Assembly: GCA_036787895.1 (NCBI GenBank)
Contig: DAIQOK010000014.1
Span: 1 to 64,000, forward strand
Length of the DNA: 64,000 nucleotides
Reading direction: 5' to 3'
DNA from: UBA7662 sp036787895
Lineage (GTDB): Bacteria; Bacteroidota; Bacteroidia; UBA7662
The translations under genes were made by a program, and so were the position numbers. The stretch's first letter is position 1; every line of letters starts with the position of its first letter. This document shows, one piece after another, positions 8,683 to 17,465 of the stretch. The notes below the pieces were generated by a model that did not search any database, was not told where the DNA came from, and saw only the letters and a program-made list of their open reading frames with translations.

Positions 8683-9417
8683 TTAAGGCAACAAAGGGTA
8701 TAAAACCGGTTTGCTTGGACTGGCGTCGTTCACAAAGGAGGCAATCATCAGGTTGAGCAGATAGTCGCCGTCCGGGATTTCATCGGCCATGTAAGCCATT
8801 TCGGTTATGGTAGCTTCCAGGCGGGTAGTCTGCGGATATCCCCAGAAGGCGTGATGTGCGAGCAATAAGCCACCATCTTCTTCTCTGTCGACCGAAGGTT
8901 GATCAGTAAGCAGATGGAATACCCCGATATCATTTAACCAGGCCAAAGCTGCCGGTTCAAAATAGCAGGGGTTGGTGCCGCTGTATTGTTTTAGTCGTTT
9001 TTCAGCGCTATTGGGCAAAGTACGAACAACCACCGCTTCGGGGCGCCCCTTGCCAAGTGCAGCTTGCAGTGCAGCTAAGGTGATTATTTCATCGCCTGCC
9101 TTTTTCTCCGGTTGAATACTTACGAGCAGGGCACTGAAAAGATAACGTTTCAAACAATCCTGCAGACTCACCAAATGTGGTGTGATATGGCCTACGCATT
9201 CGGTATGTGTGCCATTACCATGCGGATTAAAGCGGATGTGATTGACATTACAGGCACCACCTGCCGCTACCTGGCCCACAAAACTACCTAGGGCAAAAGG
9301 CCTAAACTCAGGTGGGGGTATATAAAAAGCATTTGGATTATCTTCCCCTGATTTTAATGGTAAAGACAGATCCAGCGGTCGCGACCAATCTACGCGGGTT
9401 GGGTCAAATGAAATCAT
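8683..9417 (-). CDS. Cyclase-family (KynB-like) metal-dependent hydrolase
   Basis: Member of the family that includes bacterial kynurenine formamidase KynB. The metal-binding cluster reads HGNGTHTECVGH (H66, H71, E73, H77) instead of the classical HGTHxDxPxH, so this is a divergent subgroup. A second conserved block, PSVDREEDGG ... HHAFWG, lies near residues 175-195. Next to kmo, kynU and ACMSD the simplest role is hydrolysis of N-formylkynurenine, but the altered motif means another amide or cyclic ester substrate is possible. It overlaps the end of hemW by 14 bases and is probably the last gene of the leftward VWA-hemW unit. Confidence 0.8.
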   Translation of the reverse strand: MISFDPTRVDWSRPLDLSLPLKSGEDNPNAFYIPPPEFRPFALGSFVGQVAAGGACNVNHIRFNPHGNGTHTECVGHITPHLVSLQDCLKRYLFSALLVSIQPEKKAGDEIITLAALQAALGKGRPEAVVVRTLPNSAEKRLKQYSGTNPCYFEPAALAWLNDIGVFHLLTDQPSVDREEDGGLLLAHHAFWGYPQTTRLEATITEMAYMADEIPDGDYLLNLMIASFVNDASPSKPVLYPLLP

Positions 9418-10543
9418 CTCCTAATATAAAAAGATCGCTCGCCATACGGTCGGCAAAATGTTTACCCGCCCGCGTCAAAACTATATGTTCAGCCTGAATG
9501 CTAAACCAACCGGCTTCACATTCATTCAGGGAATTGAGACAGTATTTATGCAAATCAGCTCCAAATTGCTCGTTTACTACCTTTAATGACACACCACGGG
9601 CAGTCCGTAAACCGGTAAGGATGTATTCGTTATAGCGAGTACGCAAATCCAGGTACTCTACTTCGGCAGGGAACTCACCAGTCAGGATGGCCTTGATGTA
9701 TTTGCTATTGTTGGCCACATTCCACCAGCGTTTTTCGCCATCGAAAGCGTGGGCTGAAGGACCGATACCGAGGTATTTGCTGCCATTCCAATAATTGCTG
9801 TTGTGAATGGCCTGGTGGCTGGGCTTGGCAAAGTTGGAGATTTCGTAATGTTCATAGCCATGAGCAGCAGCCATATCCATGAGCAAGTCGAACTGTCGGG
9901 GCGCCACCTCATCGGCCACCTGACTGATTTTTCCTTTGCGGATATAAGCTTCGAGTGGTGTTTTGGCTTCGACGGTCAGGCTATAGGCCGAAAAGTGAGG
10001 CAGTTGCATGGCCATGAGCTGATCAACATTGGCGACCCAGTCGGCATCGGTAAGCTCCGGAAGTGCATAAATTAAATCGGCGGTGAGATTTTCGAAACCC
10101 ATTTCGCGCGCCAGCCGGATACATTGCACAGCTTCGCCTGCATGGTGCGCCCGGTTCATACGTTGTAAGTCTTCATCCCGAAAAGATTGTATACCTATGC
10201 TCAAACGATTAATGCCTGCATCCAATAGTTCATTCAGTTTGCTGATGGTTAAATCATCCGGATTGGCCTCGAGTGTGATTTCTGCATTAGCTTCCACCTT
10301 AAACAAATGGTAAATGGTCTCCATCAGGCTGTTGAGCTGGCTGGCAGTCAATAAAGATGGTGTGCCTCCGCCAAAATAGATAGTCGAAAACGCCTCCTCC
10401 TGCCATGCCGGTGCGCGCAATTCCATTTCGCGGATTAACCCATTGCAAAGGGCATTTGCCTGCGCTAACGAGGTACTGAAATGGAAATCACAATAATAGC
10501 AGGCTTGCTTACAGAACGGAATATGTAAATAGAGGCCGGCCAT
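9404..10543 (-). CDS. hemW: HemW-like radical SAM protein (heme chaperone, coproporphyrinogen oxidase homologue)
   Basis: Radical SAM protein with the CxxxCxxC cluster motif at C11, C15 and C18 (HIPFCKQACYYCDFHF). The cysteine that distinguishes true HemN is not evident, and the 379-residue length matches HemW. YFGGGTPSLL, NRLSIGIQSF and LIYALPELT are family landmarks. HemW is thought to insert heme into respiratory proteins, which fits a genome encoding a cytochrome oxidase. The gene lies 17 bases after the VWA gene and overlaps the cyclase-family gene, so the three are likely one transcript. Confidence 0.9.
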   Translation of the reverse strand: MAGLYLHIPFCKQACYYCDFHFSTSLAQANALCNGLIREMELRAPAWQEEAFSTIYFGGGTPSLLTASQLNSLMETIYHLFKVEANAEITLEANPDDLTISKLNELLDAGINRLSIGIQSFRDEDLQRMNRAHHAGEAVQCIRLAREMGFENLTADLIYALPELTDADWVANVDQLMAMQLPHFSAYSLTVEAKTPLEAYIRKGKISQVADEVAPRQFDLLMDMAAAHGYEHYEISNFAKPSHQAIHNSNYWNGSKYLGIGPSAHAFDGEKRWWNVANNSKYIKAILTGEFPAEVEYLDLRTRYNEYILTGLRTARGVSLKVVNEQFGADLHKYCLNSLNECEAGWFSIQAEHIVLTRAGKHFADRMASDLFILGDDFI

Positions 10544-10560
10544 GCCGCCAAAAATAGCGC

Positions 10561-11661
10561 TTAACGGACGTTTTTACGCCTGTTGCGCTGATAATCATGA
10601 AATACAAATTCTCCCAAACCCTTTAAGCCACTGTAAAAAGCCTTGCCCTGGTTGGTTTCGGTAAAATCGGCCACAAATTGTTGCAGATAGGGGTCACGGG
10701 CAATCATAAACGTAGTGATGGGAATTTTAGCTTTTTTACATTGATTCGCCAGATCCAGGCATCGACTAACAATACGCCGGTCTAAACCGAAGCTGTTTTT
10801 GTAGTAACTCCCGTCCCACTCTTTCAGACAACTCGGCTTACCATCGGTAATCATAAATATCTGCTTGTTCGGATTTTTACGCTTACGCAACAAATCCATG
10901 GCCAACTCCAAACCAGCCACCGTATTTGTATGATAAGGCCCTACTTGTAAATAGGGTAAATCTTTGATAGCGATAGGTGCAGCATCGTCACCAAAGGTGA
11001 GGATATCAAGTGTGTCTTTGGGGTATTTGCGTAAAATAAGTTCCGATAGGGCCATGGCAACCTTTTTCGCAGGTGTAATTCTATCCTCTCCATACAGTAC
11101 CATACTATGAGAGATATCTATCATCAATACAGTCGACGTTTGTGAGAAATGTTCGGTTTCACGAACCTCCAAATCACCCTCGGTTAGCATAAACGCTCCC
11201 AAGCCATGATTCAACTGCGCGTTTCGGATTGAATCTGTGAAATCAATCTGATCGGTATTGTCGCCAAATCGAAAAGGTCGGCGGTCGGCAGTTTGTTCCT
11301 GACTTTGACCGGTATGGGCGGAACTATGATTTCCTGTTGTAGCGCGTTTTAGTTTCCCAAAAATTTCTTCCAAGGAACGTTGCCGTATACCTTGTTCGGT
11401 TTTAGGAGTAGGTTGAAGTCTTTTATCCTCCCCCTCCTTCAAAAAACCTTTACCTTTCAGATCTTCAATGAAATCACCCATGCCGTAGTACCCATCGGTG
11501 AGCTTATATTCCTTATCCAATTCATTCATCCAGGCCAATGCTTCTGCCACATCGCCTGATGTATAGGTCAGCACTTCCAGGAAAATTGGCAAAAGTTTAT
11601 CGAAGCCTTTTTTATCCGATTCAGGAGCAGGCGCATATTGCGTAAATCGATAACCAGTCAT
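10561..11661 (-). CDS. VWA-domain protein (probable partner of a MoxR/ChlI-type ATPase)
   Basis: Cytoplasmic protein with a C-terminal von Willebrand A domain. The MIDAS motif is DISHS at residues 182-186, followed by a threonine region and a TDGKPS aspartate near 270. The N-terminal half (1-165) is charged, with a helical section and a low-complexity linker (SSAHTGQSQEQTADRR). There is no signal peptide. Proteins of this type usually work with an AAA+ ATPase of the ChlI/MoxR class; the likely partner here is at 20939-22417, on the opposite strand and separated by the secretion operon. The gene lies downstream of the gldN terminator and so should have its own promoter. Confidence 0.85.
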   Translation of the reverse strand: MTGYRFTQYAPAPESDKKGFDKLLPIFLEVLTYTSGDVAEALAWMNELDKEYKLTDGYYGMGDFIEDLKGKGFLKEGEDKRLQPTPKTEQGIRQRSLEEIFGKLKRATTGNHSSAHTGQSQEQTADRRPFRFGDNTDQIDFTDSIRNAQLNHGLGAFMLTEGDLEVRETEHFSQTSTVLMIDISHSMVLYGEDRITPAKKVAMALSELILRKYPKDTLDILTFGDDAAPIAIKDLPYLQVGPYHTNTVAGLELAMDLLRKRKNPNKQIFMITDGKPSCLKEWDGSYYKNSFGLDRRIVSRCLDLANQCKKAKIPITTFMIARDPYLQQFVADFTETNQGKAFYSGLKGLGEFVFHDYQRNRRKNVR

Positions 11662-11719
11662 GGAAAACTAACAGCCAACAGCTATACTTAGTTGCGTTGA
11701 ATGTAAAAATAATCCCCAT

Positions 11720-11750
11720 AAAAAAACCTGTTTCCGATTGAAAACAGGCT
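11720..11750 (-). terminator. Rho-independent terminator of the T9SS operon
   Basis: Read on the minus strand, a stem of CCTGTTT pairing with AAACAGG (11742-11748 with 11727-11733) is followed by a run of seven T. It lies 20 bases after the gldN stop and separates the secretion operon from the VWA gene. Confidence 0.8.
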
Positions 11751-11769
11751 TCGATAATATTGTTGACTT

Positions 11770-12594
11770 TTAATACTCCCAAAGGGCTTGTTCAAAGTCA
11801 ATGATTTTGTATTTAATCTTATCGGCTTCACGCAAAATATCTTTACCAGCGGCATAGTCTTCTATGCGTAAATCTTTCACATTCGACTCTTTGTAGATGT
11901 AACTTGAGAAATGGCGGCGGATGAAAATATCATCGAAAGATACTTTTTGGCCGTCATTCCGCCAGTTGAATACTTCAGTTGCACCGATAATGTTACGAAT
12001 GGCAGGATAATACACCCAGAACATAGGCAATTCACCTACGACTTGTCCTTCCGACTTCAAATTCTGTACCGGAGCAATAGCGATGATGCGTACCACCATG
12101 GTACTGATTTGTTTATCGAATACCCATTCTTCTTTGATCCGGTATTTTACCACATCATTCGGGTTAAACTCCGTCTTTTCAATGCGCTGTTCGGGCAATA
12201 AAGTCACCGGATTAGTTACCAACAAGGTATCGTAGCTTTCCAGCGTTTTGATAATCTCATCAGAAGTAACAGCATTCTCGGGGAATAGCTCTTCTGTCTT
12301 AAAAAGGTAACCCTCCAGTTCTCCTCCTTTAAGTGCGTCTATCAAAGTATTGATCAACATACTTTTTGGATAGGTAAATACCAAATTGGGTTTCTGATTG
12401 AGGTCAATCACACGCAGAATGTTCCAGCTGAACATTACATCCGACTCACGAATGTAGGCCAAAGGTACAGGCGGACGCTTTTTGTACTGCTGGCGCTGGT
12501 AGGCACCGTCAATCACTTCAATTTGCTGACTTTGAGCCACGACAACATCGTTGACGAGCATTAGCGCAAAAATTACGAACAGCAGCTTTTTCAT
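11770..12594 (-). CDS. gldN: Type IX secretion / gliding motility protein GldN
   Basis: Periplasmic component of the T9SS that forms, with the lipoprotein GldK, a ring associated with the outer membrane. It has a cleavable signal peptide (MKKLLFVIFALMLVNDVVVAQSQQ), no other membrane segment, and GldN-like blocks such as PPVPLAYIRESDVMFSWNI, IRIKEEWVFDKQ-type patterns and FDDIFIRRHFSSYIYKESN. Length 274 is close to the usual 280-330. Its place as the last gene after gldK-gldL-gldM matches the conserved order in Bacteroidota, and a terminator follows. Confidence 0.93.
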   Translation of the reverse strand: MKKLLFVIFALMLVNDVVVAQSQQIEVIDGAYQRQQYKKRPPVPLAYIRESDVMFSWNILRVIDLNQKPNLVFTYPKSMLINTLIDALKGGELEGYLFKTEELFPENAVTSDEIIKTLESYDTLLVTNPVTLLPEQRIEKTEFNPNDVVKYRIKEEWVFDKQISTMVVRIIAIAPVQNLKSEGQVVGELPMFWVYYPAIRNIIGATEVFNWRNDGQKVSFDDIFIRRHFSSYIYKESNVKDLRIEDYAAGKDILREADKIKYKIIDFEQALWEY

Positions 12595-12600
12595 GGTTAA

Positions 12601-14181
12601 TTAATTTAAACCGTAGGTCACTGGGTTCAGCTTACGCGTCACCTTATCAGGGCCAATGGCTTTGATGTCATCGAATATAAAACGGTCGCCGGGTTTGGCA
12701 TTCCGTATAATTTGTTGTGAACGACCGCTATACATCGGACCGCTTACCACCTCTACCTGAGGATCGGCACGTGGTGCGATATAAATCATGCGGAACGACT
12801 GTATGTTAAAACGTAAATCGAAGTCGAAATCTTTCAACATCGCAATCATACCACCCTGGGCTTTGAATTGTGCCGTACCCACTTGACCCGGATCCAAACC
12901 ACCAATGGTAGCCACCGGATCTGGTACATATTTCACCCGAAACTCAGAGGCACCCATCACAGAAGACTTGCCGTCAGGGCCTTTGCCATTAACGGTAACA
13001 GTTACTTTACCAGGTGAACTTACATTCACCACATAACTTCCGTTACTTCCTTTGATACTACCGCCACCGGAGATGGATGGCTGTAAATTAGCTGGGGTTA
13101 CACCGGGTGCTGAAATCGATACCGGATTATCGACGCCAATGTAAAACACATTCATTTTATCAGGCGATACAACCGCAGCAGGTCGGGCAACTGTATAAGA
13201 AGATTCAAAAGGATAGTCAGTTTCCTGACCGGTAGCCGGGTTTTTAACCTTAATCACACCACCCCATTTTTTCTCACCTTCGGAAGTAGCACGAATTTTA
13301 TATTTACCCAAGCCGGCTTCAACAGGCAAAGTCTGACCCCCAACCACTATGTTCAAGTCCTGACGGCTGTCGTAAGCCACGAGCAATACATCTGCTTGAT
13401 AATCCTGACCGGTGAGTACATAGTTGGAAGGCGCAATTACTTTGGCAACCAATTGGTCGAATTTGAAACTTTGAGCATCAATATCACCCAAAAGATAACC
13501 GACAACTTCCGTTTCTGTATTGCGAATATCACTTTCGAATTTGGTCAACAACGTGATAGCACCCATGAGCGGCATTTCACCAAAGCTCGACTGCAACCAG
13601 TTTTTAGCAGCTTCACCGGCCTTTTTTTCCGGATCTGTAGCCGCTTCGAGATAAATTTTAACTTTCGCCTTGTCGTCTCCGCTGATAACGCTTTCAATTT
13701 TCGAGCGGTAGGCATTGATTTTCTCCTTTAACTCGTTACCCAGTTTGCTTTTGCCATCAGGAATAACGAGTAAGGTGGAGCTAATGTCAATATTGCCATC
13801 ATCTACAACCCGGGTGATACCTTGTTCAGTTTTAAAGTCTTCTTTATCGACTTTGCCGTTTTTGTTTCCACCGGCATCGGTCATTTTATCTTTAATACCT
13901 TGAACAAACTTCAGTAGTTCTTCCGACTCCTTTTTGACCATCATGGCCTTTTTGTAGTTGACTTCCGCTTTACCTGGTTCGTCAGCCATTTTTTTCTCAA
14001 ACGCCGAGTATAGACCGTCGTTTTTTTGCTTGATTGAGCCATTGGTGGCCTCCAAGCTATTATTTATCATTGAAAATGCTTTCAGAATCTCAGCAGATAC
14101 ATTCAGAGCTAACATGGCTGTTAGCACCAAATACATCATATTGATCATCTTCTGCCTGGGGGATACGTTACCTGATGCCAT
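12601..14181 (-). CDS. gldM: Type IX secretion motor protein GldM
   Basis: Inner-membrane motor component with a large periplasmic arm. A single transmembrane helix lies close to the N-terminus (MINMMYLVLTAMLALNVSAEIL, about residues 12-33), preceded by the conserved arginine at position 9 that pairs with a GldL glutamate in characterised systems. The rest is periplasmic, with successive beta domains and a C-terminal half rich in Gly, Ser and Pro (about residues 335-526) of the sort that contacts the GldK/GldN ring. Length 526 is normal. It ends 6 bases before gldN and starts 42 bases after gldL. Confidence 0.95.
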   Translation of the reverse strand: MASGNVSPRQKMINMMYLVLTAMLALNVSAEILKAFSMINNSLEATNGSIKQKNDGLYSAFEKKMADEPGKAEVNYKKAMMVKKESEELLKFVQGIKDKMTDAGGNKNGKVDKEDFKTEQGITRVVDDGNIDISSTLLVIPDGKSKLGNELKEKINAYRSKIESVISGDDKAKVKIYLEAATDPEKKAGEAAKNWLQSSFGEMPLMGAITLLTKFESDIRNTETEVVGYLLGDIDAQSFKFDQLVAKVIAPSNYVLTGQDYQADVLLVAYDSRQDLNIVVGGQTLPVEAGLGKYKIRATSEGEKKWGGVIKVKNPATGQETDYPFESSYTVARPAAVVSPDKMNVFYIGVDNPVSISAPGVTPANLQPSISGGGSIKGSNGSYVVNVSSPGKVTVTVNGKGPDGKSSVMGASEFRVKYVPDPVATIGGLDPGQVGTAQFKAQGGMIAMLKDFDFDLRFNIQSFRMIYIAPRADPQVEVVSGPMYSGRSQQIIRNAKPGDRFIFDDIKAIGPDKVTRKLNPVTYGLN

Positions 14182-14223
14182 TTTAAATTTAGTTCAACAC
14201 TTTGAATACCGGGAACAATAGGA

Positions 14224-15000
14224 TTATACGCGTGGAGCCGACATGGCACTCAACATATTTCCATAAATAGCGTTCAGGGAACTTAAGTTTTTAGCCAATT
14301 TGGCCATCTCTTCTTTGTATTGATTAGCATCGTTTTGGGCTTGTTCCATACTCGACAAGGCGCCCGAAACATTACCATAAAACTTGTTGATGGCCTGGAG
14401 GTGGTTATTGCTTTCTTTCAACTCCATTTCGTACATGGCATTCACGCTACTCAGATTTCCAACTAAAGTTTGCAGTTGGGCCGCATATCCTTTGGCCTCC
14501 TCGTTTACACTGGCAACTTCGCCGATTACAGCAGCAGCATCGCTGGTAGATTTGGCAAAACCGCTGATAGAGCTTGCAGCATCACGCATACCACGGCTGT
14601 ATTCTTCGGTGGCAACAGTTGCATCAGAGATATCACTGATTTTCGACACATTTTTGCTCAAAGAGCGGAAGCTGTTACCCAAATTTTCGAGTACGTCGCT
14701 TGAAATATTGGCTTTCTCCAACATCACATCCAATTCAGCACTGCTGGCGTTCTGTTTGCGCGATTCGCCACCAGCCAATTCAGGATATACAATCGACCAA
14801 TCGGTTTCTTCATGTGGCTTTTCAAAAGCCGACAAAAAGAAGATAATGGCCTCTGTTCCCAGACCCAAAGTAAGCATGGCGTCGGCACCGGGTAAGTGAC
14901 GAATCTTAAACAAGGCACCGATGATTACGATGGAGGCACCCCAACCATATGCATAGTTGAGGATGGTTTTTCCTTTTTTCGACTGGAGAAAGCTTGACAT
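14224..15000 (-). CDS. gldL: Type IX secretion motor protein GldL
   Basis: Cytoplasmic-membrane proton-channel component of the T9SS motor. Two transmembrane helices are clear: about residues 12-32 (ILNYAYGWGASIVIIGALF) and 41-59 (AMLTLGLGTEAIIFFLSAF). Glu50 inside the second helix corresponds to the conserved membrane glutamate important for motor function in relatives. A long cytoplasmic coiled-coil-like tail follows (ISSDVLENLGNSFRSLSKNV, then SSLNAIYGNMLSAM repeats). Length 258 is normal. Immediately downstream is gldM, its direct partner. Confidence 0.95.
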   Translation of the reverse strand: MSSFLQSKKGKTILNYAYGWGASIVIIGALFKIRHLPGADAMLTLGLGTEAIIFFLSAFEKPHEETDWSIVYPELAGGESRKQNASSAELDVMLEKANISSDVLENLGNSFRSLSKNVSKISDISDATVATEEYSRGMRDAASSISGFAKSTSDAAAVIGEVASVNEEAKGYAAQLQTLVGNLSSVNAMYEMELKESNNHLQAINKFYGNVSGALSSMEQAQNDANQYKEEMAKLAKNLSSLNAIYGNMLSAMSAPRV

Positions 15001-15047
15001 GTTAAGAGATAATTTTTGGTTTGGTTAGGGTTCTAAATAAAGTATGT

Positions 15048-16304
15048 TTAAAAATCACGAAGATCACGACCCAGGAAGTCCATCACACAACGAAAACCGA
15101 TGTACGATTTGGTTGTATCCTGGTATTCAAATGTACGAGTACTGGTTTGCACCATATAGCCAATGTCCTTCCAACTGCCACCACGTATTACTTTACGTTT
15201 CATGACAATGTCATCTTCGTCTTTAGCCTCGTATTTATAATCGGGGTTCAAATCATGTACAGTAGAGTTTACCGACTCATCGAAAGCTGTTGATGTCCAT
15301 TCAGCTACGTTGCCGGCCATATTGTACAAGCCAAAATCGTTCGGATTGTAGGCATAGGTTTTTACAGTATAGAAGCCTCCATCATCGGTGTAATTACCAC
15401 GGCCTGGTTTGAAGTTAGCCAATAAACAACCTTTATCGTTTTTGATGTAAGGACCACCCCATGGATAAGGTGAACTCAAGTGACCACCACGTGCAGCCCA
15501 CTCCCATTCAAATTCAGTAGGCAAACGGAAATCGCCTTGTTTCGACATACCGCGAGATACGCGATAAGTATTGAAAAGATGTGAACGCCAGGCAGCGAAA
15601 GCGTTGGCTTGCTCCCAACTTACACCAACTACCGGATAATCGTCGTAGGCAGGGTGAGAGAAATAAGCCTGTGCCTGTGGTTCGTTGTAGGAGAAGGCGA
15701 AATCGCGGGCCCAAACCAAAGTATCGGGATAAACATTGACGGTTTTGGTCAGGATGAAATCGGTACGGGGTTTCGACTTATCCTTATTATCAGCGGCACC
15801 ACGGATATCGAGTGTTTTGTAGGTAAAGTTTAATTTACGTACATCGAGTTCGAAACGGCCAAAAATCTGTTCATTTTCGGGGAAGAAGAGTTCCTGAACT
15901 TCCTCCAGTAATATCGGATCACTCCAATCGAGTTTAATCTTCCAATCCAGGTATTCCTTGCCATAGTCGTCTTCTATGGTATTACCCAAAATGGTGTGAG
16001 CCAGGGAATCCCTCACCCAATACACAAACTGGCGGTACTCGTTGTTCGATATTTCGGCATCATCCATATAGAAGGCCTTAATCGAAATCGTTTTGGTAAC
16101 CTGGTTCTGGTTAAAAAATACGTCCTCATCGCTCTGACCAATTTGGAAACTACCTTGATTGATGAAAACTGTCCCGAAGGGTTCTGCCTGTGTCCATCTC
16201 GGACGGTCAGGTGCACCCACCAGATCACCATTGTTCACGCGACCGCAAGATGCCATGAGAAGCACAGCACCGAAGATTGCGACATAAGATGTGATCTTAT
16301 TCAT
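15048..16304 (-). CDS. gldK: Type IX secretion lipoprotein GldK (SUMF1/FGE-sulfatase fold)
   Basis: Outer-membrane-anchored T9SS lipoprotein. The signal peptide ends in the lipobox LLMASC with Cys20. A formylglycine-enzyme-like domain occupies about residues 45-415, with WEQANAFAAWRSHLF, RLPTEFEWEWAARGG, YNMAGNVAEWTSTAF and a C-terminal VIRGGSWKD ... GFRCVM block. GldJ shares this fold, but the position directly before gldL-gldM-gldN indicates GldK. A 160-base gap separates it from porP upstream, and palindromes close to its start codon are described separately. Confidence 0.92.
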   Translation of the reverse strand: MNKITSYVAIFGAVLLMASCGRVNNGDLVGAPDRPRWTQAEPFGTVFINQGSFQIGQSDEDVFFNQNQVTKTISIKAFYMDDAEISNNEYRQFVYWVRDSLAHTILGNTIEDDYGKEYLDWKIKLDWSDPILLEEVQELFFPENEQIFGRFELDVRKLNFTYKTLDIRGAADNKDKSKPRTDFILTKTVNVYPDTLVWARDFAFSYNEPQAQAYFSHPAYDDYPVVGVSWEQANAFAAWRSHLFNTYRVSRGMSKQGDFRLPTEFEWEWAARGGHLSSPYPWGGPYIKNDKGCLLANFKPGRGNYTDDGGFYTVKTYAYNPNDFGLYNMAGNVAEWTSTAFDESVNSTVHDLNPDYKYEAKDEDDIVMKRKVIRGGSWKDIGYMVQTSTRTFEYQDTTKSYIGFRCVMDFLGRDLRDF

Positions 16305-16311
16305 TGATTGC

Positions 16312-16361
16312 CTTTTAAGATTAAAAGCGCCTTAAAATTAGGAAATTGAAACATTTCTAAT
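16312..16361 (-). promoter_or_regulatory. AT-rich palindromes in the gldK leader
   Basis: A 16-base perfect palindrome (CTTTTAAGATTAAAAG, 16312-16327) lies 7 bases before the gldK start. A second hairpin at 16337-16361 pairs ATTAGGAAAT with ATTTCTAAT, with one bulge. They occupy the only sizeable gap inside the secretion operon and could act in attenuation, processing or protein binding; none is demonstrated. Confidence 0.35.
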
Positions 16362-16446
16362 TCTTTCAATTTGAAATATTTTGATTCCGGTGGTATTAAG
16401 GCAGGGTAAAATTATGGTTAAAACTGAAATATTAAAGAATTAGGCT

Positions 16447-16454
16447 CAAAAATA
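16447..16454 (-). promoter_or_regulatory. Possible Bacteroidota-type -7 box (TATTTTTG) upstream of gldK
   Basis: On the minus strand this octamer fits TAnnTTTG. A convincing -33 TTTG at the usual spacing is missing (TTTC lies 16 bases upstream), so an internal operon promoter is only a possibility. Confidence 0.25.
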
Positions 16455-16464
16455 TTGTATTCCC

Positions 16465-17397
16465 TTACAAGAAACGTGGCGACCTGATGGTTACCTGAGG
16501 TTTAGGTGGGAACTTAATGTTGAAATCATAGCCAATGAAAATTTCATGGGAACCGGCATGGGCTCCACTCAATTTTCCCAGCGAATAGTCGTAAGAATAA
16601 CCCATACGAACGTTTTTAGTAACATTCGCACCTACCATCAGTATACCAGCATCCATAGTGGTATATCCCAGACCTGCCCAGAATTTTTCCCGGAAGGTAG
16701 CCATGGCATTGATATCAAATTGAGTAGCCGATCCATTGGAGCGGATGAAAAAGGAAGGGGTAATTTTGAAACTTTCTCCGGCAGGAATATGGTATCCGGC
16801 CGATACGAAATAGTTTCTGGCAAAGGTTTCTGAATATAAGCTGGGTCCTACGATCTGACTGATGGTGGGTTCGGTTAAACGGTTGGATGCGATATGAACA
16901 AACATATCGTCGTCGCTGTAATGTAAACCAAAACCTAAATCGAAAGTGTTACCCGCTGTATTGGCACCAGGAATACGAATATCACCGCTTTCATTGGGCT
17001 GCAATAAGGATCCTTTGAAACCAGTTTGCAACAAACCACCACTCAAACCAATACCCAGCGCACCGTTTAATATTGGTGTACGGTAAGCATAGGAAAGCTG
17101 AATGCTGGTGAAGTCATTCACGAAAATCTGGTCGCGCATTATGTTTAGACCAATACCGCCATGCAGCAACTTCACAGGAGCATGTATGCTCATATTGGTG
17201 GTTCGCGGACTGCCCCCGGGTATGTTCACCCACTGATACCTGTGTATCAAAAACGTGCTTATGGCTCCTCTTGAGCCAGCAACGCCGGGATTGAAAGAGA
17301 AATCATTAAACATATAATGATTCCATTTCGGCTCCCTTTGGGCGCTAACATCCAGGTATAGCAAAGCGATTAAAGCTGTGAAAAGAAGCTTCTTCAT
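16465..17397 (-). CDS. PorP/SprF family type IX secretion outer-membrane protein
   Basis: Outer-membrane beta-barrel protein of the PorP/SprF family, implicated in T9SS function and anchoring of cargo or adhesins. It has a signal peptide (MKKLLFTALIALLYLDVSAQ) followed by family landmarks: WNHYMFNDFSFNPGVAGSRG, HRYQWVNIPGGSPRT, GIGLNIMRDQIFV and the C-terminal SYDYSLGKLSGAHAGSHEIFIGYDF. Length 310 is typical. In the conserved T9SS locus this gene comes just before gldK, as here. Whether it should be named porP or sprF cannot be decided from one window. Confidence 0.92.
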   Translation of the reverse strand: MKKLLFTALIALLYLDVSAQREPKWNHYMFNDFSFNPGVAGSRGAISTFLIHRYQWVNIPGGSPRTTNMSIHAPVKLLHGGIGLNIMRDQIFVNDFTSIQLSYAYRTPILNGALGIGLSGGLLQTGFKGSLLQPNESGDIRIPGANTAGNTFDLGFGLHYSDDDMFVHIASNRLTEPTISQIVGPSLYSETFARNYFVSAGYHIPAGESFKITPSFFIRSNGSATQFDINAMATFREKFWAGLGYTTMDAGILMVGANVTKNVRMGYSYDYSLGKLSGAHAGSHEIFIGYDFNIKFPPKPQVTIRSPRFL

Positions 17398-17465
17398 TCA
17401 AAAATGTCGGTAGATGCTTAGTAAAACAGCTTCTAAGTAACGGAAAGTATCCCTAATCCGCAATA

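Noticed and set aside
15048..16304. Assignment as GldJ
   Set aside because: GldJ shares the sulfatase-modifying fold, but direct linkage to gldL-gldM-gldN and PorP/SprF favours GldK.
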